A stretch of 64,000 nucleotides of DNA. Source: Eopsaltria australis. Taxonomy: Eukaryota > Chordata > Aves > Passeriformes > Petroicidae. A program made the translations under genes and the position numbers. The stretch lies in NCBI GenBank assembly GCA_034509425.1, contig JAVTVJ010000933.1:956111-1020110 (forward strand). The letters are read 5' to 3'. The notes beneath the pieces are model-generated. The model saw only the letters and a program-made list of their open reading frames with translations. It made no database searches and was not told the origin of the DNA. Below, piece by piece: positions 38,251-49,330 of this stretch; the stretch's first letter is position 1, and every line of letters starts with the position of its first letter.

Positions 38251-39971
38251 TGAGCAGTGAATTTTCCCAGGAGACATGAACAGTCATCTGATGCAGGTTT
38301 TTTGGTTTCAAAGTCCTTAAATGATTCCTGCTCCTGATTTATTGGCAATCTTCCATGTTTGACACTCGCACAAGATAGATGGAAACACTGTGATTTTTAT
38401 GAACTCAGTTCATCAGAAATAGGAGGATACCAAGGTAACAAAGAGGGAGTGGTCTAAAATAGTGCTTTTACCTTACTTGTTCATGTAGTTCTTTTTCTCC
38501 AATTGTGACTTACTACTAGGAACCAGACTTGCCACCCTGCTAACATTTTGTTGATTCTTGGCTGTGTATTCGCTTCAGTTACAGTTAGTGTCTTGACATT
38601 TTGAGTGTTAAGAGCACCAGTAAAATACTGGTACTGTGTTTATGGGTGTAGTAGTACTGTGGCATTAAGCTGATTATCTGAAGGTTTGTTGATGCTGTAA
38701 ATTTTTTCACTGGGTGATTTCTTGCTGAACAGCTCCTTGAATAAGCAGGAAAAACTGATCCCCAGAGCAATGCAAATGGCTGTCAATGAGCCTGTGGAAA
38801 ACATTCCTTGCTTGTCTACAGCTTGTCTATATGTACTGTAAAGATATGAAAACACAAATTTTAGAATACTTCATGGCTATTGAGTCTTTGGTTATTCAGC
38901 AATGTTGCATTGTTAGTTGAGGAAAAAAGTGTTCTGATCTTGCACTTGATACCTAACTTGAGCTGCAAAACTGTAGGATAGGGGAAGCATGTTGCTGATG
39001 AGTTGAATCCTTCAGACACCTTATAGTGTGAAAGTGACTCACTTTTTTTTGCAGGTATGTGCTTAGCTTAAAAATATGCAAATCTTTTCAGAATTTGGAC
39101 CTTGCAAGGTGAAGCTGGGTGGCTGCCAAATTGGTGGCCCCTTTCCTTGTCCCAGACTGCTGTGGAGGGGATGAAACCATATGGTTGACTCTGTGGGTTA
39201 CCAGTCCATCTGAAGTGTGGTTGTTCTCATTCTTCACTAAAAAACATGCAGCTGCTAAAGTTAGTGGAGAAGGAAGAAGGCAAAAGCTGGGCCCCAGTAC
39301 TTCCCTGTATGAGGTGAGGGGGGCATTATTATAAGTGTGTTTGCAAGCAGTGTTAAAGAAATTTTTGACACTATGGTCTCATCTCCATTAGGTAGATTTA
39401 TTTGCCATCATCTCTATTGGCCATTTATTGGCCACAGTCTGGACAAATAGCAGTATTAGGGTCTGGGGTCTTCTTGTTCTTCATTGGTTTGTTGTTTGTT
39501 ACCAAGTGGTTGCCATGTGGTCATCTTCATACCACCTTAGGTTGGTTTTGGTGGGAGTTTGTGTTGGTTTTATAGTCCATGTTGAAATATGGTTGTTACC
39601 ATTCATATACCACAATCTATCGGCCGTCTATTCTCTAGCTATTTATTTTAAAGTAGTATTTAAGGTGCTAGTTTTGTCTGTACTATTATTAATGTTCAGA
39701 TTGTTTACTCGGGGTTTCACTATAGTACCCCTTTGACTTACACAGCATAGCCTTACAGTTCAGATAAAGTTCAGCTTGCATCCAGACAATTCAAGCTACT
39801 GGTATCCCATGGATCTGCATCCACTTTAACTTAGGTTGTTGAAAGAATTTATTACACTCTTGGAAGAGCTAATATTTTTCAGTTGCATGGTATGGGACAA
39901 TTTTTTGGAGTTTATAGAAAAAGGAGTAGAAGAAAGAAGGGAAGAATGGCAATCCTAGTATGCACTGTATG

Positions 39972-39996
39972 CATTGTATGCAGCTAGCATACAATG
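39972..39996. repeat. 10-bp inverted repeat with 5-base loop
   Basis: Arms CATTGTATGC (39,972-39,981) and GCATACAATG (39,987-39,996) around loop AGCTA. A third partial copy of the arm (ACTGTATGC) precedes it at about 39,964. Confidence 0.9.
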
Positions 39997-40389
39997 TATC
40001 ATGTTTCTTCTTCGTGGTCAGATTTGCACACATAGGGAAAGCAGTTAAAAAGTATTATAAAATACTTAATGTGCAGCTTTGCTCTTACTTGACTAGCCTG
40101 AGTAGCTGTATCTTTTATTGAACTCATCTCTGACTTTTCTGTTGTAACAGCAAAGTTCTGTTCACCCATTAACTTATTCATTGCAGTTAGAAAGGCTCTT
40201 GAATTAGAAGGAGCATCTAAAATCTAAATAATGCGTCGCAGGTAGAGGAACATTGTTGCTAGCACATGATAATCTGCTAGAGTGGTTTGTATTATTTTGT
40301 TGGGAGTTGAGGCTCCTAGATCACATTTAACCTCCCTTCCTTGTATCTTTTCAAGTAGACTAGCCATCTATGGCTGTATCTCACCAGAA

Positions 40390-40441
40390 TACATATATAT
40401 ATGTATATGTGTGTATAATATATATATACATATACACACAC
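40390..40441. repeat. Alternating (TA)/(TG/CA) dinucleotide tract
   Basis: About 50 bases of strictly alternating pyrimidine-purine TA and TG/CA steps. The first half is TG-type and the second CA-type, the pattern of a compound microsatellite. Confidence 0.85.
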
Positions 40442-43400
40442 TCCATTCAACTCACAGATTTTTTTAAAGGGAGCAGTTCTAATTAAGAGTCTAAACTTGA
40501 TCCAGTTCAGACTTTGTTTCCATGCGTTTCTTACTTTCCAAACTCTGGTCTGCAAATCAAACACTTAGCCCAGAATTTGTCTGATTCGTGCAAGTTAGTA
40601 AGACTCAACAGGTTCACTCCAGATAAAGTACGTTTAATAGTACAGGTGTCACATACAAATTATTTCCTAATGAGATTGGTGCTGGAGAGTCAGTGAATGT
40701 ATTAATAAAGTATCATTCATTTAAGCAGTGAGATACTTCCAGTAGCTCTGAAGGTACTGAATTAAAAGGTTTGAATTCACACCTCTTTTTCCCTTGGACT
40801 AGCATTGTGTGTGTTTGGATGGTTTAAATTGGCAAGCATGAAGCAGGCCTTTCAAACCTGATACTGATACTTTTTATTACATTGCAGAAATTACACAGAA
40901 CCCATGAAATTTTGAAGATTCTTTTTGCTGTTCAGTTTAATGTGTGGGTTTAAAAGAAAAACAATGTCTTTCCTGTGGTAGCTGGGGAGCACAACACTCT
41001 TTTCCCTCCCTGTTCCAAAATAACTGATTTTTTTCCTGGAGTGCAAGTCATAATATTAAGCTGGGTATCTCACTTCACTTGAAGAAAGGTATGCAGAAGA
41101 ATTTAACTGTGTTTAAAGAGGTTATATATATACATGTAGTGCATCAATTGAAGGGCATTATTCTCTACCCTGATATCAGTAATGGTGAAGGGATGCCTGA
41201 TCTGATGTTTCATGGATGCCTGCTGTGTTTTGGTGGTGTCTCAGCATAAATTGAGGCTACTGTTTTGTCACCTAGGCATTAGAGGCTGTGAGTCAGAGAG
41301 GATCAACTGGCTGTACAAAGTGCCCTGTTACTTGCACAGCATGGAAATAGCTTCGGATTGCAGAAGAGAGGATTCAAGCTGGGATGTTGCTTGAGAAAAT
41401 GATGGCTATTAGACTTCATAGCTGCATCTCCTGAACATAGTAGCAAGGAAGTGCATTTGGGAAGGTTCTGTGGGCAGTGGCCCTCATGTCACATTCTGTC
41501 ACTTACGTAGGAGTCTTGATGGCATTTTCCCCACTCTCAGTCAGTTTTGCAGAGATAGTTCAGAGATAATTCAGTCAGAATTAAAGCTTTGATTTTAGTA
41601 GCCCTAGGATATGCTAGTCCTGGAGTGCAATTAGTCTTGAGTTTGTTTGAAAGTCCCTGTAAATTTGAGGATATGAAGGTTCAGCTGAGTTTGTATCTAC
41701 TCCCTGTAGATAGTCAGTGCAATGCAAATTGGCTTTTGTTCCTTTCAGTCCTCTGGCATCTTTAACGGTTAAATGACAATTGGAAAGTGTTTGACACAGA
41801 CAAGAGAGCTGCTGAAGTAATTTTTTAGGATTCTGACTGTGATCTTCTTGCAGGTGCATGAAAGGTGATTTAACCAGTCTTCAGGTTTATCTCAGTGCAA
41901 TCTGTCAGAAAGAAAATGCTTTAAAAACATAATAACTCAGTTATTAAAAACTGCTTTTATATTTTTTGTGTATAGATATAAAAAATATTTTTAAGATCAG
42001 AAAAGTCCTACAGGATTTCCTGACCATGTAAGTCAGCATTATAGATTACATTGTCGTGAAGCAGGGCCCTTAGCTGGTAGTCCTCTGTGTCAGTGTCTTC
42101 AGATCTGTTACCTCTTCTGGCCCCATTCAAGGGACTGCATTATCAAAATGCTGTCTTTGAAGTAAACCCTTTTCCAAAGGCAGCTTTTGGTGAGACTGCT
42201 GGTGAGGTTAGCCAGCTCACTGGTGCAAAGCAGCCAGGATGTGTGTAAAGCCCTCGCATCTCGCAGTTAGGGATTGTGTCATGTATCTTGCTATTGTACT
42301 GTAGGGTATTAGTTCACTGCAAATGAAACAAATATGTCATAAAGGCCATGAATAATCCTGTTAAGAAAAAAAAAAGTAATTGAAAGGAAAACATTGCTGT
42401 GTTTTCTGCTAACTGCATTTGGTTGTCTGAGGAACAGTTGAGTATGACTGAAACATGTAGATAAAACCCAAGCTAGATTTTTTTTTCTTGGTAATCTGGA
42501 TAGGATTGCAGGTATGGCATCATGAAAACTGCTGCCCAGGTGTCTTATGTTGCATTTACTGACTGGAAGCTCTGCTATAGGAGCTGTGTTGCTACTGCTG
42601 GTATCCGTTATAGCTAGAACAAAGTCAGCTTATCCTTGTGGTGCTGCATGCGATCACTGTTTGTGAGAAGCCCATCTGTGAAGCACATAATGCAGCCTCT
42701 AATGCAAGGTGTACATTTTATGAGTTTTAATTTGTTAGGGGGTAAGTCTTAGGTGATGTTAGGGTTAGATGTAGCCTCTGCACTACCTCTGGAAATTCCT
42801 TTCATTATCCACATGCATGGATGCCTGAAACAAGTTTATGTGTATTTGTTATAATTTGGCTAAACCTAACTATTTTTTGTTGCCTATTTTATTATTTTAG
42901 ACTAATTCAAGAGGTTGTATTTTACATCAGTTCTGCCTCTGGGGTAATGAGCAGAAAGATACCAAGCCTTATCTTTAGCACTGTTCTCCTGGGTTTTGTA
43001 TCTTGGAGCTTGAATTGATTGCAATTTCAAGAAAAGATGTGGAGTGTTTGTAGTGAAACACTTGTGGTTTGCATAAGTCTAAATCAAGTGGGAGGGGAGC
43101 ACTGCTCATTTTGAACAGTTTAAAACTGTTTCTTTTTTTCCTTTTTCACCTTGAAACTTCAGCTCTATAGTGATTTTTTTCTTTGCCTTCCCTTCCTACA
43201 AAAAATACACAGTATGATCATGCTTTACTGCTGTTCAAGCCAGTACAATGACTCCTATGGCAAAATAATATTTTTTTCTGAAGTGATAAGTCAGAAAGAA
43301 GCTTTGCAAACTATTTTCATATATTCTTTGGACAGAAGTCTCAGGACTGGGGTAAGCCTTTGTAGGGCTGTAGCGTCCCTTTTGTTCCTAGGCACAAGAG

Positions 43401-43863
43401 AGATACTAAACAGACAGAAATTCCATTAGAAGAAAACTGGACATAATTAGAAGTTTGACCTTGGAATTTTCCTCTTTTATTCTTAATATATTGCTGGAAT
43501 GAGACTGCTGGTTTGTGATTACCCAGGGTGCTAAAATGTTCTGTAGTCCAGTATATAAACTTAAATTGTGTAGCTCCTCCTTATTTGTATATGTGCATAT
43601 GTACTTTACTGCATTTGTTTGTTTTGGATTGATGAACTAGTTATAATTTTATTCTGTTTAAAAGTCTTAAAAATATATATGTGAAGACGTTGGTACGATT
43701 GTAAAATGTCTCTCTGATGCTTATTCTGTTATCAGACTTAGCTGTTTCACTACTAAATCTTAGAGAAAAGAAAGTTTGCTAAATTTATCTTTATTTTTAG
43801 TGTTCACAGAAGTTGGGTTATCATTTTATTTACTTTTTTCTCCCTTCCCTCCTTGTTTTCCAG

Positions 43864-43934
43864 GTAGTATTGGTGCATCATTTCAATGCCACTCAATCCA
43901 TCAAGATCACATTTGTACTGATGACAGTGACAAG
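43864..43934 (+). other. Isolated exon-like segment (candidate 71-nt exon)
   Basis: A strong polypyrimidine tract ending TTTTCCAG (43,837-43,863) precedes a 71-base segment followed by a good donor, AAG/GTGAGA (43,932-43,940). Two of the three frames are open across it. 71 is not a multiple of three, so as an internal exon it would shift phase. No protein family is recognisable in either open frame, and no neighbouring exon was found. It may be an exon of an unidentified gene, a non-coding RNA exon, or a chance pair of splice-like signals. Confidence 0.25.
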
Positions 43935-45911
43935 GTGAGATTTACATGAATGTTTCATTCACAAGATGCACATGCATTGTGGGGTTTTTATGTATTGCTT
44001 TTACTGCACAAAGATGTGTTGTTTTGCAGATACAGCAGTCAGTTTTCAGAGTTACTTTTTGAAAAATCTCTAGCATAATAAAATACACATTTTTCTCCAG
44101 ACAATTAGCTTTTAGACAGTTAATGAGAAATTTGTCTTTATATTGTATTTTTGGTTTTGCTTGTATTCCTTTGCTGTTCTAAACATTTGTGTTTAGATTT
44201 GCCATATTGATATCCTCAGTTAATAAATAACAGCAATGGTTTTGCCAGTTTCTAGATCGGGTAGGATGTCTTGTTTCTTCTGTCAGAAGGGCTCTTAAAT
44301 TTAGAGATTAGACTTTAGCTAAGTGTTCAGAGCTTTTTTTTTTTCTTTTTTCCCCACAGTAGCTGTATTTTTCTGTTTTGGAATTGGGAATTAAAGCTTT
44401 TACTGACTGAACTTCTTGTTCAGTGGTGCAGCCTCAAAATGGCAACCTGTCTAGTTGTGTGCATGTGTTTCCCAAACCTTTTTTTGGCACGTTTGCAGAT
44501 TAGTTTGCTTGGGGTCTGTAGAGTACTGGGTATTAAATGTTCAATGATACTTGGATCACTACTGTAATTGTGGCATACAGAAAGGAGTAGTTTTGACATT
44601 GACGTGGTTGTGAGACTGACTGGCTGTTGATGGTTTTACCTTAAGCTTTATTGTCTGTAAATACTGCGAATTGATTAACTTCAGTTCAACATTTTCAATG
44701 TGCCTTACATTGTATGCAAGTATGACGTGTCATAGTAAACGAACTTTTTGGCTTGACATGCCTGGAAAGGGGCAGGTCAAATTCTAAATAACTTTTCTTG
44801 GGAAGTGAAATGTAACTCACATGGCACTACCTTAATAAGTGCACTGATCATTGTGTTTTGAAATCCTGGAGTAAGTTAATTTTATAGTTGCTCCAGCTTA
44901 TCCTAGAGTTGTTTCCAGAAAAAGTTTCTTTTACTGATCTACTGCCTTATTATCTTTTTTTCCCTCTCTCACTCTCCTTCCTCCAGTTTTGTGGGGATTG
45001 TTTTTGTTCTTTTTTTTAATGTGTGTGTATTTTTTTTCTTGTTGGGCTTTTTTTGTGGAGGGGTTGGGTTTTTTTGCTGTGGTTTGGTTTCTTAGTTTAA
45101 TTTTATTTTTAGGTACCACCCTAAATTTGGTTACTGGTTTACCCTACAGATACTGATCAAATATGCTATCCAGAACATGGCCAACATTGTTTTAAGTTTC
45201 CACTTGACTGTCTGGCTAGCTATATTCAACAGGATTCACTGCTTTGTTTTTTGGGCCTTGTGTACTCTGCACTCGAAGATTCTTGAGTGAGGAATGGAGT
45301 GGGGGAAATTTCATTTCAGAGCCATCCTTGTGCACCAACCTAACCATTTGCCTATTGTGAGTCATTACATGGAAAATCATTTCTTGTGTTACACTGACTG
45401 TAAAATGTGTTCCCTTAGTTTTATTTCATATCAAGGCAATTAAAACTGGTTTAAATCTTGTTGGAAAATCTGTTTGTTAGGTGCTTCACTGGTTTGCAGC
45501 AGGGGAGTAGGAAGGGGTGTGGCAGATTACCTGGTATAAATTTCAGAAGAGTGGTTGTTTGGCACACCACCTTTCTCCATATTTATAGAGGAACTGGGCC
45601 AAATGTTATTTTTTTGCATATTTAGACATGGTGGAAGAAAATAATTTTTCTTATAGGGGTTGATTCTGCACCAGTTGGGAAAGAACTTCCAACTGTAAAT
45701 TTTACTGAAGTAGAACGAATATAAAAAGCAGAAAGAATGTGGTTTTGAGTCTATTTAAAAGACATGTTTTTCCCTTAGGTGTCAGTTTTATTTGGTAGGG
45801 GTTTTGATTTTTCTGTAAGAATACGTGAAACTGTCTGACTTGGATTTTGTAGGAAATTCTAGTTGTTTCCTTGATTAAAATAACCACTTGTTTGGAAAAA
45901 CAATGAACAAT
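43935..45911. other. Unique non-coding stretch
   Basis: About 2 kb with no recognised gene. T-rich and GT-rich low-complexity sequence lies at 44,950-45,112. Confidence 0.5.
44950..45112. repeat. T-rich / TG low-complexity tract
   Basis: T runs mixed with TG and TC words. The complement gives a spurious lysine- and asparagine-rich minus-strand frame. Confidence 0.75.
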
Positions 45912-46147
45912 CCTCTTGTCCAGGTCCCTCTGGATGGCATCCTGTCCTTCAGGAGTGTCAACCACATCACTCAGCTTGGTGTCATCTGCAAATTTGATGA
46001 GGGTGCACTCAATCCCTTCATCTGTGTCACTAATGAAGATATTGAGTAACACTGGTCGCTATACAGATCCCTGTGGGGCACAACTTGTCACTGATGTCCC
46101 TTGGGACTCTGAGCTTTTGGCCACTACACTACCCTCTGGACACCCAC
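45912..46147 (-). mobile_element. CR1 LINE, reverse-transcriptase palm fragment
   Basis: On the minus strand this reads through the CR1 palm domain. The reverse complement of 45,981-45,992 encodes the intact catalytic motif FADD, followed by [20 protein letters not shown], which is typical of CR1. The 116-codon minus-strand frame at 45,702-46,052 owes its length to this fragment. Only about 235 bases of the element remain, with neither tail nor endonuclease. Confidence 0.92.
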
Positions 46148-47805
46148 TGATTAGGGTTTGTTTATTTGTTTGGTTTTTTTCAAAGGGTTTGTGTATATGG
46201 ATGTACTTTTTTAAATCATAAGGAATGCTTCCTAAAAGTAGCCTGTACTAGGGTACAGCTGCAATCCTCTATCACTCCTTGCTTGTATTCGCATACGCCT
46301 ACATTCTTGTGTCAGTTTTGGTCACAGTTTCCAATGTGAATGACTTTGAAAAGCAGGTTCTGATTTATGCTGCCATTACTGAGAGATACCACCTATTTAT
46401 TTTGGTATGAATATCATTTAAATGATGATAAATGCAGGATTTACTTGATTTATTTATCTACAAATGTATTAATTGTTAGGCCTTTTGTATTCATTCTAAA
46501 AACTTTATGAAAAGCATACATTTAAAATAGTTTGACGTATCTTTGATTAGTTAATAGGCATATTTCAGCAAAATAATTTATTGCTATTTGCCTTATTGCA
46601 CATAACCAGTTTTTGCATTTTAGAAGAAATGTAAAGGTTAATATTTGACTGGCAATCTACATATGTTTTACAGTAGTTTCTCCACAAGCTCAGTCGTCAT
46701 TTTTTGGACAACAGCATGAGAAAAGTTCCACACCACACATGCTAAAGGAATGTTGCAATCTTAATGAAAACAATTCCCAGGCTTCCACCCCAATTACTTG
46801 ATTTTGTTGACTTGGCACATGAGAATCTTGAATTCATGTTCAGTGACATCAGCAGGAAACCAAAGTCTAAGATTTTTCATGTGTGGACTCACTGCATTAA
46901 GAGGGATGTGTCATTGTTAAGAGCATTATTGGTAGTACTAAGAACTTGTTTAATTTTGTAGCACCAGAAGCAGTGCTTTTTGTCTTTCGGAGACATCTAA
47001 TATAGCATAGGTATAGAATACATTTGCCATTTTACTTGGTGTAGCAAAGTGATTATAAGTGAGATTTATTTTAAAATAATTGTTGCTTTGGCAGTGGGAG
47101 CTTTTAAACCTTAGTGCATGAGTCAGAGCACCCTTTTTCATGTTTGTAATTTCTTTGATTTTTGCTTAAAAGTATAAATACCAAACAAAATAACTGAATA
47201 AATTTCTTTATTGGGCACAGCATTTAGGGAAAGGTACTTGTAAGAAGGAGCTGATATTCCTTCGTCTGTTACTTTACTTTAATGCTGAAGCAGTGGATTC
47301 CTACTGGTGTTAGAGATAAATGCAGGTATATCATCCTGCAGAGCCTTTCAGACATACCAGGTTTATTTAGCTTTAAAAATACTTCTTTGTCCCTTGGGTG
47401 GCTGTTTCACCAGTGGTGTGCTTCCATTAAAGAATGCTAACTCATCGTGAAAAGAAAGTCCAAAGATGCAGCCCTTATCTACTCTTATGACATCTCTTTT
47501 CAGAGATCTCATCAAGTTATCTATTCCATGCAGTTAAAAACCAAATGAACCACCTAGTAGTAATGAAAAAAAGAAATCGTTGTGAGGCAGTCCAGTGGAT
47601 TTTTTTTTCACTACTATTAAGGGGATGGTAATTACACTTTTCTCCTTTTTAGCTTATTTTAATTTATTTTACTTTCATTGTATATAAAGAATTTTTTTTT
47701 CCTTTTGGTACTTAGGACTGAAATATATAGCTACATAATTTATTTTACAATTTCTAACCTTTAAATCTCCCAGCTATATTTAGTACATCTTCCACACACA
47801 GGTTT
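46148..47805. other. Unique non-coding stretch
   Basis: About 1.7 kb with no recognised gene or repeat. Confidence 0.5.
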
Positions 47806-47901
47806 TGTGTCACCTGCTCGAGATGACCCTGTCTTGATGGGGGGGTTGGACAGGATGATTTCCAGAGGTCGCTTCCAACCCTAACAATTCTGTGGTTCTA
47901 T
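47806..47901 (+). mobile_element. CR1 LINE, extreme 3' end
   Basis: Fewer than 100 bases: 'cacctgctcgagatgaccc', a 'ggttggacaggatgatttcc' block and the tail 'acaattctgtggttctatga'. A severely 5'-truncated CR1 insertion. Confidence 0.92.
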
Positions 47902-48764
47902 GAGCTTACTCTAATTTGCCTGTCTTAATGGACATCATCATGGACATCAGCTACTCGGTCTGTAATACAGAGAGGCCTGTCAACTCATTAGAAAGATGTT
48001 TTAGCAAGAAGGGAAATATTTGTAAGTTCTAATCCTAAAGTGAAAAAGATCAGCTTTGTGTTCCACTTTGGATGGTGCAGTGTCTGGTAGCATAAGCCTA
48101 CGAAATTCACACATAGCTGAACAAAAAATAATTCACTAATTCAGATGTTTGAAGGACCCATCACATTTATTTATATATGATGTATCATATAGGACTATAT
48201 GCACCTCGTGGGGAATTTGTGAGGGGTGGTACATAGAAAAACGGGAATATTAGGAGGAAATTTTTTTGCCCCCTCCTATTTCAAAACTGTTGAGATTTTT
48301 TTTTTTTTTTGTCGAATTAGGACAGATCAGGTTCTTTCCTCATGGTGTGTATTGTTGTCACGTGCCCACACCCACACCCTTACTCCCAGTTCATTCTGTC
48401 TGTGTTTACTGAGCAGTTTTATGCCTTTTTCATGTCACCTCTGGCAGCTGGAAGAGGTAATTTACCAGTTTTCAACCACTTTCATGCCTAGTGAATCATC
48501 TCCTCCAGAACGTTAGTTCTTTATACCTCCATCAGGTTTGTTTTCCTGGATCAGAGTTGGGAAAAACTTCAATTAGGCTGAGGCATAGAGTGCAGGGAGG
48601 TTTGAAAGGTGAAATATAAGGCGGTAGTATGTTATCTGAGGGGAATAGCTCGGGTAAATCAGTTCTACGAGGCTCCGTTTGCTCCCTTTGCTGATCAGGG
48701 CTGCATGCAGAGCCCGCCCCTTGTGGCATTGTCAGCAGGAGCCTGATCCCGTTTCTCCAGTGAC
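47902..48764. other. Non-coding sequence upstream of the CpG island
   Basis: AT-rich sequence in which GC content rises toward the right end, from about 48,640. No recognised gene. It may hold distal promoter elements of the gene that starts near 49.2 kb. Confidence 0.4.
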
Positions 48765-48965
48765 TCTCGAAAGGAGGTTCGAGCCTGGTGGGGGTCGGTC
48801 TCCTCAATCGAAAGAGCAAGAGGACGTGAGGCTGCGCCAGGGCCGCTTCGGGTTGGACATGAGGAAGGATTTCTGCAGCGGGCTGCCCTGAGCGGCGCTG
48901 GAGGTGGTTAAGGAAGGACTGGACGTGACACCCGATGCCACGATGTGGCTGGCAAGACGGAGCTA
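48765..48965 (+). mobile_element. CR1 LINE 3' fragment abutting the CpG island
   Basis: The CR1 3' region is recognisable from 'ggtgggggtcggtctcctc' (48,788-48,806), through 'gaggctgcgccagggccgc' and a 'ttgggttggacatgaggaagg'-type block, to 'ctggacgtgacacccgatgcc'. It stops at 'ggcaagacgg' before the ATTCTGTG tail. Unlike all other CR1 copies in the window it is GC-rich with many CpGs, as though kept unmethylated within or beside the island, or subject to GC-biased gene conversion. It ends about 65 bases upstream of the ISRE-like site, so it forms the upstream edge of the promoter. Confidence 0.85.
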
Positions 48966-49027
48966 GCCGCCAGGCTGTCCTCGATGGTTGCGGAGCTCTC
49001 TCCCGGCGCAGTCAGCGCTGCGTTCCT

Positions 49028-49041
49028 GCGAAACCGAAACT
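49028..49041 (+). promoter_or_regulatory. Interferon-stimulated response element (ISRE)
   Basis: GCGAAACCGAAACT fits the complete ISRE consensus RNGAAANNGAAACT at every defined position. Such sites bind ISGF3 (STAT1-STAT2-IRF9) and IRF family factors. It lies about 65 bases upstream of the NRF1 site and roughly 150-300 bases upstream of the likely start region, a normal position for an interferon-stimulated promoter. Occupancy is an inference. Confidence 0.7.
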
Positions 49042-49093
49042 AAAAGGGGCCGAGGGGCCGGGCCGGCCCGGGGGCACCGCGCCGTCACCGCGC

Positions 49094-49105
49094 TGCGCAC
49101 GCGCG
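49094..49105 (+). promoter_or_regulatory. NRF1 binding site
   Basis: TGCGCACGCGCG is a perfect match to the palindromic NRF1 consensus YGCGCAYGCGCR, a hallmark of CpG-island promoters. Confidence 0.75.
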
Positions 49106-49162
49106 TTGGGCGCGCGGCCGCCGCCGGGCGCAGACAAAGGACGCCGCGCGCCGGCCGTGGTG

Positions 49163-49170
49163 TGACGTCA
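49163..49170 (+). promoter_or_regulatory. Palindromic CRE (CREB/ATF site)
   Basis: TGACGTCA, the full palindromic cAMP-response element. In CpG islands it normally lies within about 100 bases of the start site, consistent with initiation around 49,190-49,260. Confidence 0.75.
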
Positions 49171-49177
49171 GCGGCCC

Positions 49178-49205
49178 GGGGGGCGGGGGGGCGCGCTCCC
49201 GGAAG
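49178..49205 (+). promoter_or_regulatory. GC box (SP/KLF) and ETS/GABP site
   Basis: GGGGGGCGGGGGG (49,178-49,190) is an SP/KLF-type GC box. CCGGAAG (49,199-49,205) is an ETS/GABP core, with a second GGAA core at about 49,212-49,217. ETS and CRE sites side by side often mark the core of TATA-less promoters. Confidence 0.65.
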
Positions 49206-49209
49206 CGCT

Positions 49210-49330
49210 CGCGGAAGAGTCGGGCCCGGCCCGGGGCGGCCGCGGCGGCCCCGAGGCTGAGGCGGGGCAGCCCCAAGGTCCAGGCGGGGCAGCCCCCGCG
49301 GGAACCGCGGCGGAGCCGGCGGGGCCGCAG
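49210..49330 (+). other. Putative non-coding first exon
   Basis: Inferred exon 1 of the gene driven by the island. The 5' boundary is approximate, placed just downstream of the CRE/ETS cluster. The 3' boundary is a donor-like CAG/GTACCG at 49,330/49,331. It contains no ATG, so the coding region would start in a later exon. The next ATGs downstream, near 49,540 and 49,559, open a short frame with a possible donor near 49,606, which is weak evidence for an alternative extended first exon. No second exon could be recognised with confidence. Confidence 0.4.

Larger units (their letters stand above)
38251..43863. other. Long non-coding stretch with simple and inverted repeats
   Basis: About 5.6 kb without a recognised gene. 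It includes a G/T-rich region with internally repeated words (39,180-39,735), a 10-bp hairpin (39,972-39,996) and an alternating purine-pyrimidine tract (40,390-40,441). Confidence 0.45.

Noticed and set aside
37920..38348. 142-codon minus-strand open frame
   Set aside because: Antisense to the plus-strand CR1 copy at 37,178-38,250.
48771..48790. 'ggttcgagcc' word resembling a tRNA T-arm
   Set aside because: No matching D-arm, anticodon arm or acceptor stem around it; it lies inside the CR1 fragment.
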